Shown piece after piece: positions 36,934 through 44,415 of a stretch of DNA of 64,000 nucleotides. The DNA comes from Leptospira chreensis (lineage in GTDB: Bacteria; Spirochaetota; Leptospiria; Leptospirales; Leptospiraceae): the NCBI RefSeq assembly GCF_016919165.1, contig NZ_JAFFPS010000071.1, positions 1 through 64,000 on the forward strand, in the 5' to 3' direction. The notes under the pieces were generated by a model. That model did no database searches and was not told the origin of the DNA. It saw nothing but the letters and a program-made list of their open reading frames with translations. Made by a program: the position numbers and the translations under genes. The stretch's first letter is position 1, and each line of letters begins with the position of its first letter.

Positions 36934-38541
36934 ATGAAACAACATATAAATATCGATAAGAAGTTCTTTGTACTTCTAATTCTTTTGACTACCCTAACAC
37001 AATATAACAACTGTAAAATCAAACTGAACAACCCAAAAGATCCGACGTCCCAGAGTTATATGGAAACTTGGTTATGGGAAGAATACCTTCGTAGTTTGTG
37101 TAACCCAGATTTAAAAACGTCAGTTCGTTTGGGAACTGGAACCTACAAAACATATCCTTATAAATTAGTTAAACTCAAAAATGGAAACTTTGCCGTCACC
37201 GCTGGTGTCTTTGAGGAAGTTAATTGGAACGGTAAAACTGCAGGAAAGAATTTTTCTTTTTCAGGTACACCTGGTTCGGATATGAATGTCATCCTATTCC
37301 TAGTGAATGGAAAAACATTACAAATTGAATGGTTAGATTATATCGGAGAACTATACGCTGCTTCTGACAAAAAAGAAGTAGCACCAATCACTGAATTATC
37401 TAATGGAGACATTGTCGTAGCAGCCTATGTCAAAAATTCGCAAGGATCACCCATATCTCCAAAATCTAACGTTAATGCTTTGTTGCTCGCAAGATTTAAT
37501 TCCAATGGGAATCGTGTTTGGAATACCTACCTAGACAAATCAGATAACTCCATTGTAGAATCCAGATTTTCCCTTGTCACAGATGCTTTGGACAACCTTC
37601 ATTTATTTTTTAATGGACGCGGTGCGGGATCCCCGGCTCCCGATACAAATGGTTTTAGTGAATTTCCTGCAATGGAAGTTTCTTCCAATGGAAACAACAC
37701 AAGTCATGAAGAAATTGGATGGGCTGTTATATCACACCAAGGAGTTCCAATAAAACAAAGATACTTACCATCTAATGGAAGTATATCGATATTGAATGCA
37801 GTTATTGGCCAAGATCAATCAATTCTCTTATTTGGCGGTGCAGATGACAATTTTACAGGTTCTACGGGTCATCCGCTTCCATCATACAATTATAGAAGGC
37901 CAATGGTCACAAAGCTTTCTCTATCTGGTTTTTCTATTTCTAATATTACTTATCTTGGATCCATTAGCCCAAGTTATACAATTGGGACTATTTATGGAAT
38001 AACGCCAGGTTCGGATGGAATTTATACAACCGGTGTTAGTGCAGGAGATTTTGGAACATCCATCCACCCATTCCAAAACTATTCAGGTTCTACAAACTTC
38101 AGGAATAATATTTTTTCAAAATTTGATTGGAATGGGAATCTGCTTTGGAATCAGTTTCTAGGTTCTACAACTACCGACACATTAGAAATTTCTCCTGTCA
38201 TTACTTACATCCCAGAAACAAATTCAGTGAAAGCGCATTTATATTCTCCTGAAAATGGAAGTCTTTATACGGGGTTAACCATAACTCCGGTAAGAAATGG
38301 AACTAATCCGTTGCAAAAAACCACTGTAAACATCGCCGGTTTTAATGGGCAGTACCAATCAATCGATTATGAAACCAGTTTTGTCAATTACCCACCCGCA
38401 GCAGATGAACCTATGGCCGATACCATTTCTTTTGCACAGGCCTGCGGTGGTAGACTAGTGCGATTGAAGAATGTATTTGATATCTCAACAGAAAAAGGAG
38501 TTCTCGAACTTTCGACTCGGCCTGCGCCCGAGGAACCTTAA
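36934..38541 (+). CDS. CKxxLNNP-family lipoprotein, copy 3
   Basis: The protein of 535 residues starts at ATG 36934. The lipobox reads Y-N-N-C (atypical), then C-K-I-K-L-N-N-P-K-D-P-T-S. The propeller marks I-E-W-L-D-Y-I-G, V-W-N-T-Y-L-D and L-L-W-N-Q-F-L-G recur, with the paired cysteines (S-L-C-N-P-D and Q-A-C-G-G-R) and the ending S-T-R-P-A-P-E-E-P shared with copy 2. The 277-base gap before it shows a short coding-like stretch on the other strand. Function is unknown; surface or periplasmic exposure is likely. Confidence 0.85.
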   Translation: MKQHINIDKKFFVLLILLTTLTQYNNCKIKLNNPKDPTSQSYMETWLWEEYLRSLCNPDLKTSVRLGTGTYKTYPYKLVKLKNGNFAVTAGVFEEVNWNGKTAGKNFSFSGTPGSDMNVILFLVNGKTLQIEWLDYIGELYAASDKKEVAPITELSNGDIVVAAYVKNSQGSPISPKSNVNALLLARFNSNGNRVWNTYLDKSDNSIVESRFSLVTDALDNLHLFFNGRGAGSPAPDTNGFSEFPAMEVSSNGNNTSHEEIGWAVISHQGVPIKQRYLPSNGSISILNAVIGQDQSILLFGGADDNFTGSTGHPLPSYNYRRPMVTKLSLSGFSISNITYLGSISPSYTIGTIYGITPGSDGIYTTGVSAGDFGTSIHPFQNYSGSTNFRNNIFSKFDWNGNLLWNQFLGSTTTDTLEISPVITYIPETNSVKAHLYSPENGSLYTGLTITPVRNGTNPLQKTTVNIAGFNGQYQSIDYETSFVNYPPAADEPMADTISFAQACGGRLVRLKNVFDISTEKGVLELSTRPAPEEP

Positions 38542-38643
38542 TCATTCAAAACCAGTGGATTTTTTTTATTTTTTTCTCGTAATTCTGTCACAAACGGTAA
38601 AATCAATTGTCCCAATAGGAAAATCATTCTTTAGGAGAATTGT

Positions 38644-39021
38644 ATGAAACTCACTTCCCTCATCTTGACTGGCTTTGTGGCCGTAGAACACGTGTTCATT
38701 TTAGTATTGGAAATGTTTCTATGGAAAACCGAGTTTGGAATGAAAGTCTTCCAACTAACACCAGAAACAGCAGAGATCACGGCTAAGTTGGCAAAAAACC
38801 AAGGTCTTTACAATGGATTTTTAGCTGCAGGACTTTTTTGGGCTCTACTCTTTATCAAAGACCAAAATCAAAAATTCCAAACCATTTTGTTTTTTCTCAT
38901 CTGTGTAGTGGTCGCAGGAATTTATGGTTCGGCAACGGCTAAGTTTTCCATTCTCTTTTCACAAGGTCTACCGGCATTACTTGCACTCATTGTTCATTAT
39001 ATAGCCAATAAAAATCGATGA
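38644..39021 (+). CDS. DUF1304 membrane protein
   Basis: The 125-residue protein has four hydrophobic helices and the DUF1304 pattern: V-A-V-E-H-V-F-I-L in helix 1, K-N-Q-G-L-Y-N-G-F-L-A-A-G-L near residue 58, and V-A-G-I-Y-G-S-A-T. The family is of unknown function and sits in the inner membrane. AGGAGAATTGT precedes the ATG. Its stop overlaps the sigma-factor start by ATGA, so the two are coupled. That raises the idea that the membrane protein influences the sigma factor, but it has no anti-sigma domain. Confidence 0.88.
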   Translation: MKLTSLILTGFVAVEHVFILVLEMFLWKTEFGMKVFQLTPETAEITAKLAKNQGLYNGFLAAGLFWALLFIKDQNQKFQTILFFLICVVVAGIYGSATAKFSILFSQGLPALLALIVHYIANKNR

Positions 39022-39887
39022 TAGAAGATCCGCATCTTTCTCTATTAGAAAGTTCACTCGCTGGAAAAACTAATGCTTTGGAGGAGCTCATTCAAATCTT
39101 CCAACCAAAAGTATTTTCTCTGGCATTGAAATTTTTATGGAACCCGGAAGATGCGGAAGACGCCACCCAAGAAATTTTGGTGAAAGTGATTACAAACCTA
39201 GGCGGGTTTCGAAAAGAAAGTAAACTTTCGACTTGGATCTATCGGATCGCCAGTAACCACTTGATCAATGTACAAAAATCGAAAATGGAACGAAGGAAAG
39301 TGCATCTTCGGGCCATTCGGGAAGAACTTCACCGAACGCAAAACACATACAATGTCCCTCCCGAATTTCCAACCGTTACCATGGAAGAAGAGCCCTCTCC
39401 CCAAGTTTCCGAACTTGTTTTACATGTGCAGGTAGCTTGCACCTACTCTATGTTACAAGGTCTGTCGAGACCGTATAGAATGGCCTATCTTTTAGGAGAA
39501 GTGTTTCAAACTTCGAGTGAAGAAGGAGCATCCGTGATGGGAATTCGTCCAGAAGCGTTTCGCCAGAAATTATCTAGGTCCAGAAAACAAATGGAAACAT
39601 TTCTTGGAAAAGAATGTGGTCTCACAAAAGCAGAAAACCCTTGCCATTGCCCCAATCGATTAGGTTATGCAACGAGGGCCGGAAGGATTAAATCCTATCT
39701 CAAACTTTCAGAACAAATGAAATTAGATGGGAGATGGAAAGAAATCAAACCCATGATGACCGATACTTCTAAAATTAGAAAAGCAGCAGAAGTATTTCGC
39801 AATCACCCCGAATTCTTACCAAAAAAAAATCAGTTAGAAAACATTCGGACGCTTTTACACAACTCGTTTCCACTCACGACTCGGTGA
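39018..39887 (+). CDS. ECF-type RNA polymerase sigma factor with C-terminal extension
   Basis: The 289-residue protein has sigma region 2 at about 25-90 (W-N-P-E-D-A-E-D-A-T-Q-E-I-L, then S-T-W-I-Y-R-I-A-S-N). Region 4 lies at about 140-190. An extra C-terminal domain of about 100 residues follows, with C-H-C-P-N-R. The C-x-C-x-x-R motif and long tail suggest a built-in control or redox/metal switch in place of a separate anti-sigma factor (inference). It overlaps DUF1304 by ATGA, and its last 33 bases overlap the end of the converging AraC gene. Confidence 0.85.
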   Translation: MIEDPHLSLLESSLAGKTNALEELIQIFQPKVFSLALKFLWNPEDAEDATQEILVKVITNLGGFRKESKLSTWIYRIASNHLINVQKSKMERRKVHLRAIREELHRTQNTYNVPPEFPTVTMEEEPSPQVSELVLHVQVACTYSMLQGLSRPYRMAYLLGEVFQTSSEEGASVMGIRPEAFRQKLSRSRKQMETFLGKECGLTKAENPCHCPNRLGYATRAGRIKSYLKLSEQMKLDGRWKEIKPMMTDTSKIRKAAEVFRNHPEFLPKKNQLENIRTLLHNSFPLTTR

Positions 39888-40751
39888 ATTTCCAAAAATA
39901 CGTTTGTACGCTTTCGAAAAAGAAAAAGCAGACGCATAACCTACATTTTGTGCAATTTCCTCAAGCCCCATATTTCCCTTTTGAAATAATTGTTTGGCTT
40001 TTTCCATTCTGAGTTTTGCCAAGTATTCCATCGGAGGAATTCCGAGAACGTCACGAAAACGGTTGGCGAGATTGGCCCTCGAGACTCCAGTCTCCTTTGC
40101 TAAAGATTCAATGGTCCAATCTTTACTGTATCCATTGTGTAATTTTTCGAGGGCATACAAAACTTGTGTGTCATGAAAGGCTTTGATCCAACCCGCTTGG
40201 GAATCTACATTTTGGCCTAGCCACATTCGTAACATATAATACAACAAAATGTCTGTTAATCTTTGTACAATTAAATCGGTTCCAAGATTGAGTTCCAATT
40301 CACGAGAAAGGATTTGAATGATATCTCCAAGGGCATGGTGGGCTTGGATGGTTTCATAAGATATATGAATGTATTCTGGTAGTTCCAAAAATAAAGGGTG
40401 GATGGGGCCTGGCGGGACTTCGTAACGAACGGAAACAAAGGTGGTGACAGGGTTTTCTTTTTTGACCCGAATTTCTTTATCACCGAGGAATCGTTCTATG
40501 GTTACTACTTTAGCTTTGGGGTCGGACAATAATTCGTGATTGGTTCCTCTCGTGATAAAGATAAGATCCCCTTTGTGCAAAGGGATAATGGTTCCGCCGA
40601 TCCTCGCATAACAACTGCCTTGTGTTACGACATGAAAACCTCCACTTTTTTCACAGGGGAAATGAAACCCAAAACTATCAAAAATTTGACCCTTGGAAAG
40701 TAGGTCGTTTTTCCAACCAGCCGAGGCGAGAATATCAGAAAGTAGATCCAT
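39855..40751 (-). CDS. AraC-family transcriptional regulator with cupin domain
   Basis: The 298-residue protein has an N-terminal cupin sensor domain (about 10-110, with G-G-F-H-V-V-T-Q-G-S-C and I-P-L-H-K-G-D-L). A C-terminal pair of helix-turn-helix motifs (about 195-298) has L-A-K-E-T-G-V-S-R-A-N-L and I-A-Q-N-V-G-Y-A-S-A-F-S-F-S-K. This is the pattern of AraC regulators that govern an adjacent oxidoreductase. It is divergent from the NAD(P)-binding gene at 40899, with a palindrome in the gap, so that gene is the likely target. Confidence 0.9.
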   Translation of the reverse strand: MDLLSDILASAGWKNDLLSKGQIFDSFGFHFPCEKSGGFHVVTQGSCYARIGGTIIPLHKGDLIFITRGTNHELLSDPKAKVVTIERFLGDKEIRVKKENPVTTFVSVRYEVPPGPIHPLFLELPEYIHISYETIQAHHALGDIIQILSRELELNLGTDLIVQRLTDILLYYMLRMWLGQNVDSQAGWIKAFHDTQVLYALEKLHNGYSKDWTIESLAKETGVSRANLANRFRDVLGIPPMEYLAKLRMEKAKQLFQKGNMGLEEIAQNVGYASAFSFSKAYKRIFGNSPSREWKRVV

Positions 40752-40825
40752 AGTCTTTTTTTCTCAAATATTCACCAAATGTCTATCAATTTATACGTTT
40801 GGATATATTTTTAATATTTTATGAC

Positions 40826-40855
40826 ATAGACAGTCTATATTTTTCGGAGTATTAT
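40826..40855 (+). promoter_or_regulatory. Promoter with overlapping palindrome upstream of the NAD(P)-binding gene
   Basis: TAGACA (40827) and TATTAT (40850) are 17 bases apart. The -35 lies in a perfect 13-base palindrome, ATAGACAGTCTAT at 40826-40838. A regulator bound there would block or guide polymerase; the divergent AraC protein is the first candidate, although AraC sites are usually direct repeats. Confidence 0.5.
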
Positions 40856-40898
40856 AGAGAAACAATAACGGATTCATTTCCGAATTCAAGGATTAACT

Positions 40899-41747
40899 AT
40901 GAAAGTATTTGTATATGGCGGTTCTGGACTCGTTGGCGGTCATCTCGTAACCGAATTATTAAACGCAGGACATGAAGTCTTCGCAGGATCAAGAAAACCG
41001 GAATCTCAAAAGAGTTCCGAGAAATTACATTGGGTGTTTGCTGATTCTAGCGAACTGAACAAAGGTTTGGAAGTTTTGGAAAAAGTGGATGCCGCTTATT
41101 TTTTAAGCCCTCCCGGCCAAACCAATCAATATGAAATTCTTTCCCCTTGGATCGAAAAAGCAAAACAAGTTAGTTTGAAGAAACTTGTGCTGATGACGGC
41201 AATGGGTGTGGAACACGCACCACCGGAAGCACCATTCCGCAAAACGGAACTACTACTCGAAGGCGCGGGAATTCCTTGGAATATCATTCGTCCGAACTGG
41301 TTTATGCAAAACTTCCATACATTTTGGATCTCAGGTATCAAACAGGACGGAAAGATTTATTTCCCAGGTGGAACTGCAAAAACAAGTTTCATTGATGCAA
41401 AAGACATTGCTTCTGTTGCTGCCGTGCTTCTCACAACATCCAAAAACGAAAACCAAGCCTTCACTTTGACAGGACCTGAATCCATCGATCACAATGAAGT
41501 TGCAGACCATTTAACGAAAGTAAGTGGAAAAACAATTGGATATGTAGATGTGGATCCAAAAGTATTTGAATCTTCACTTGTATCTGCTGGTCTTCCCAAA
41601 GATTATGCGGCTTTTCTTGTGATGATTGCAGGTGCCTTAAAAGACGGCTTTGCATCAGCAATCGTTGATACAATTAAAACTTTAACAGGAAAAGATCCTA
41701 TCTCCTTTAGTCAGTATGCAAAAGAAAATGCAGGTGCTTGGAAATAA
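40899..41747 (+). CDS. NAD(P)-binding NmrA/SDR-like protein
   Basis: The 282-residue protein has the dinucleotide-binding motif G-G-S-G-L-V-G-G at 7-14, followed by A-G-S-R-K-P-E at the end of the second strand. A-Y-F-L-S-P-P-G and the N-W-F-M-Q-N-F segment near 135 are typical of NmrA-like quinone or NAD(P)H-binding proteins such as QdoR/AzoB relatives. AAGGA precedes the ATG. It is divergent from an AraC/cupin regulator, a common layout for inducible detoxification of quinones or aldehydes; the substrate is not shown by sequence. Confidence 0.88.
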   Translation: MKVFVYGGSGLVGGHLVTELLNAGHEVFAGSRKPESQKSSEKLHWVFADSSELNKGLEVLEKVDAAYFLSPPGQTNQYEILSPWIEKAKQVSLKKLVLMTAMGVEHAPPEAPFRKTELLLEGAGIPWNIIRPNWFMQNFHTFWISGIKQDGKIYFPGGTAKTSFIDAKDIASVAAVLLTTSKNENQAFTLTGPESIDHNEVADHLTKVSGKTIGYVDVDPKVFESSLVSAGLPKDYAAFLVMIAGALKDGFASAIVDTIKTLTGKDPISFSQYAKENAGAWK

Positions 41748-41771
41748 ATCCAAACACTTCGTTTAGGTTGC

Positions 41772-41788
41772 ATTCCCTTAAAGGGAAT
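41772..41788. terminator. Hairpin between convergent genes
   Basis: ATTCCC, loop TTAAA, GGGAAT, followed on the + strand by TAATTTTAAT. It sits between the NAD(P)-binding gene and the converging propeller gene and may serve both as a weak terminator. Confidence 0.5.
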
Positions 41789-41793
41789 TAATT

Positions 41794-42969
41794 TTAATCG
41801 GCGATTAAGATACGGTTGGCGGCACCGCCAGTCGTATCTTCCAATATATTGCGAAGGAGTAGTTTACGAAATGGCAAAAAGGTCGACCCACTCACATTAA
41901 TTTGATTCTTATAGAATTTTTTTGTCGGAATGACTTTCTTCTGCTTTAGAGTGATGGGATCATAAATATGAAGCCCAGAGTTACGAACCCAAACCAGTTC
42001 CCCTTCTTTCCAAAACCCCAATTTATGACCATGTGTTCCCCATTTAGATTTTTTCATATCGGAAAGATTATCTGTATTGTACATACGAACTTCACCTGTG
42101 TCAGCAGCTGCCATATATAAATACTTTCCATCTTTAGAAAAACTAATACCATAAGGAGTGGAAGGAATGGAAAATTCCTGGAATGAATTTGAGTCTACTT
42201 TATACAAATATCCCATTGGATTTCTTTTTTGAAAGTCTTCCGCATAACAGGCGATTAGGATTTGTTTTGATTCTGGATGGAATTCCGGTGTATAAGGATA
42301 AAATTTTGATTTGTATTCTTTTAACTTTTTTAAACTTTGATTTTGAATTTGATAAATAAAAACAGTTACATCAACGGATTCATTGTCTTTTAAATCTGCA
42401 TCTACGGCAAAGGTAAAATAACCCGTATTATCTTCCCTTGAATACCCAACAACAGAACTGATGGCAAATGATTTTTTATCGACTTCACCAATTTCATAAA
42501 TTGGTTCCACTACATCTATGGCATTGGTCGAAAGATTCCACCCCATAAAAAAATACCGTTTACCATTGACTGAATTGTGTTTGTTTTCAATCACAAAGCC
42601 TGCACGGTGATTCACTTCATCATAAAATAAAAATTCATAAATGGTCAGTGGTAGGCGTTTGCCTGTTGTTTCTATCTTTCCGAAAAATTCGGTTGGATGG
42701 GAAAGGTAATATGTTTCCAGTGGAACAGGACGATAGATTTTCTCTTTGGATTCGGTATCATAAAAATACAATCCAGGTTCATCAAAGTCGGCAGTCCTTC
42801 CCAAATAAACCCACTTACCACCATTCACAAAGAATGGGTTATCCCCTTCCACAAATGTAGGTCGAACAGCGAAGTCCGTTTTAAACGAAAACTCTGATTC
42901 TATTTTCTGTGCCGATAAGGAAAAACTAAAGAGTAGGATCAAAAGATAAAAAAACGAAAATCGAAACAT
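41794..42969 (-). CDS. Exported beta-propeller-like protein
   Basis: The 391-residue protein has a signal peptide ending in L-S-A. The body has blade-like repeats such as F-S-K-D-G-K-Y-L-Y-M-A-A-A-D-T-G-E-V-R-M-Y and F-H-P-E-S-K-Q-I-L-I-A, typical of WD40/YVTN-like propellers. No enzyme motif is seen. It probably resides in the periplasm or outer membrane. It is convergent with the NAD(P)-binding gene. Function is unknown. Confidence 0.75.
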   Translation of the reverse strand: MFRFSFFYLLILLFSFSLSAQKIESEFSFKTDFAVRPTFVEGDNPFFVNGGKWVYLGRTADFDEPGLYFYDTESKEKIYRPVPLETYYLSHPTEFFGKIETTGKRLPLTIYEFLFYDEVNHRAGFVIENKHNSVNGKRYFFMGWNLSTNAIDVVEPIYEIGEVDKKSFAISSVVGYSREDNTGYFTFAVDADLKDNESVDVTVFIYQIQNQSLKKLKEYKSKFYPYTPEFHPESKQILIACYAEDFQKRNPMGYLYKVDSNSFQEFSIPSTPYGISFSKDGKYLYMAAADTGEVRMYNTDNLSDMKKSKWGTHGHKLGFWKEGELVWVRNSGLHIYDPITLKQKKVIPTKKFYKNQINVSGSTFLPFRKLLLRNILEDTTGGAANRILIAD

Positions 42970-43098
42970 AAGGGGCTCCTACCGTATGGGTATGGTGGGT
43001 TATGCTATATGAGTTTTATTTTTTTACAACCATTGTTTATCAATTTTTTTTCCCAATTGTTTCCCACTGATGCTCAGTAGAACATTCGCTTCTTTCAA

Positions 43099-43509
43099 TT
43101 ATAAACAAGATTCTATTTTATTTAATTCTGCGAGTAACCAGTCTCTTGACTTGATTTCTTTTCCATCAAAGAATTTGATCTGGTACGGTGTTCCGGTTAA
43201 AAAGGATTTCGAAGCAATTTTTTCAATGAATAGTTTGGCAGTCCATTCTTTGGGATCGGGAGCAAAGAAGGATTTTTTTGCTTCTTCCAATTTATAACGA
43301 AGGTGTTTCTCTGCCGCTTCTGCGGAATGAGTTTCTCCATTACGAATCAAACTTCCTTGGAGTTTTCCAACTCCAGACAAAAGTTTTTCAATCTTCTGTT
43401 CTTCCGTTAACTGTGGACAATTACTTGTTTTTCCATAAAGAAGTGGAAACTCCAGACCAACGAAAAACAAAGTGAAGAAAAAAATCCAACTGATTCGACG
43501 AACTTTCAT
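43099..43509 (-). CDS. DUF5329-family exported protein
   Basis: The protein of 136 residues starts at ATG 43509 (AGGA seven bases upstream; a GTG at 43515 is less likely). After a signal peptide it matches DUF5329 with E-E-Q-K-I-E-K-L-L, F/I-R-N-G-x-x-H-S-A-E-A-A-E-K-H-L-R near 60, and G-T-P-Y-Q-I-K-F-F-D-G-K near 110. The family is periplasmic and of unknown role. It is divergent from the TetR gene and may be under its control, because the operator cluster lies between them. Confidence 0.8.
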   Translation of the reverse strand: MKVRRISWIFFFTLFFVGLEFPLLYGKTSNCPQLTEEQKIEKLLSGVGKLQGSLIRNGETHSAEAAEKHLRYKLEEAKKSFFAPDPKEWTAKLFIEKIASKSFLTGTPYQIKFFDGKEIKSRDWLLAELNKIESCL

Positions 43510-43566
43510 AAACACATCCTAATTTTCCGATTGGTTAGAAATCAAAAAATAAGTTTATCTTTTGAT

Positions 43567-43580
43567 CGAATATTGATTCG
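43567..43580. promoter_or_regulatory. Dyad CGAAT-N4-ATTCG near the DUF5329 start
   Basis: CGAAT, ATTG, ATTCG lies about 60 bases before the DUF5329 ATG and may be a second operator. It differs in sequence from the TGAC sites further upstream. Confidence 0.3.
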
Positions 43581-43638
43581 TAAATTTAATTTTGTATAGA
43601 AAGATTTAACCAAATCCTTACAAAAAATAGGAATTTTA

Positions 43639-43693
43639 TGACTATAAGTCACATGTAAATGACCGCTGGTTACTTTAAATTGACCTCTAGTCA
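43639..43693. promoter_or_regulatory. Three TGAC-N5-GTYA operators at 21-base spacing
   Basis: Dyads start at 43639 (TGACTATAAGTCA), 43660 (TGACCGCTGGTTA) and 43681 (TGACCTCTAGTCA), exactly 21 bases apart, two helical turns. The third extends to ATTGAC-N5-GTCAAT. They lie about 50-105 bases before the TetR-type regulator gene and face the DUF5329 gene on the other side. Cooperative binding by the TetR-type protein is the simplest reading. Confidence 0.65.
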
Positions 43694-43743
43694 ATAATCG
43701 TTTTTTTCTAGCATATTTTTTCAGAGTTTCCTAGATTGGAGGT

Positions 43744-44415
43744 ATGAGTCGCGTGTTGGTTGCAGAACGATCGCCAAAAAAAAGAGCCGTATTGGAAAAA
43801 GACAAACTTTCCAAACGAACTACAATTCTCCAATCCGCAGCCTTCCTTTTGCAAAAAAAAGATTGGGCGGAACTCTCTATGGATGAAGTTGCCAAACGAG
43901 CCAAAATTGCGAAAGGAACTTTGTATTTATACTTTCCAACAAAAGAAGACCTTTGTCTTCGTGTTCACAATGCCGATTATGAAGCGTGGTTTTTGGATAT
44001 GGAAAAATTTCTAACAGAAACAAAACCAGTCGATGCCGATGTGTTTTCCAAATGGTTTGTTGACTCCATGGACGGACATGTTCGATTTTTAAAACTACTT
44101 CCTATTGTCCCTACCATCTTAGAAAAAAATGCCAGTGTGGAAACCATTCGTGAATTCAAACTGAGTTTAAAAGGACAAATCTTTCGAATCCTACCACTTC
44201 TTTGTCAAGCCTTCCCATTTCTAAATGAAAAATCAGGATTTTTGTTTCTTATGCAATGCCATGCCTTAGCGGTTGGTTCTTGGTCACATGGATTTCCTTC
44301 GAACCAAGTAAGAGAAGCAGTCAAAGAAGATGGATTGGACATCTTTGTTTTAGATTATAAAAGTTTTCTTCGAACTTCGATCCTAACACTTTTAAATGGT
44401 CACAAAACCGTTTAA
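43744..44415 (+). CDS. TetR-family transcriptional regulator
   Basis: The 223-residue protein has a TetR helix-turn-helix at about 28-75 (S-M-D-E-V-A-K-R-A-K-I-A-K-G-T-L-Y-L-Y-F-P-T-K-E-D-L) after a basic N-terminus. A helical ligand-binding domain follows. GGAGG lies directly upstream of the ATG. Three TGAC-N5-GTYA dyads upstream are candidate operators for self-control and for the divergent DUF5329 gene. Its stop overlaps the end of the converging sulfatase gene by four bases. Confidence 0.92.
   Translation: MSRVLVAERSPKKRAVLEKDKLSKRTTILQSAAFLLQKKDWAELSMDEVAKRAKIAKGTLYLYFPTKEDLCLRVHNADYEAWFLDMEKFLTETKPVDADVFSKWFVDSMDGHVRFLKLLPIVPTILEKNASVETIREFKLSLKGQIFRILPLLCQAFPFLNEKSGFLFLMQCHALAVGSWSHGFPSNQVREAVKEDGLDIFVLDYKSFLRTSILTLLNGHKTV

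Noticed and set aside
36900..36936. TTGCCAAAC on the minus strand next to the start of lipoprotein copy 3 of the CKxxLNNP family
   Set aside because: Opposite orientation and placed on the start codon, so it is probably chance and not the motif of the NCYFNP array.
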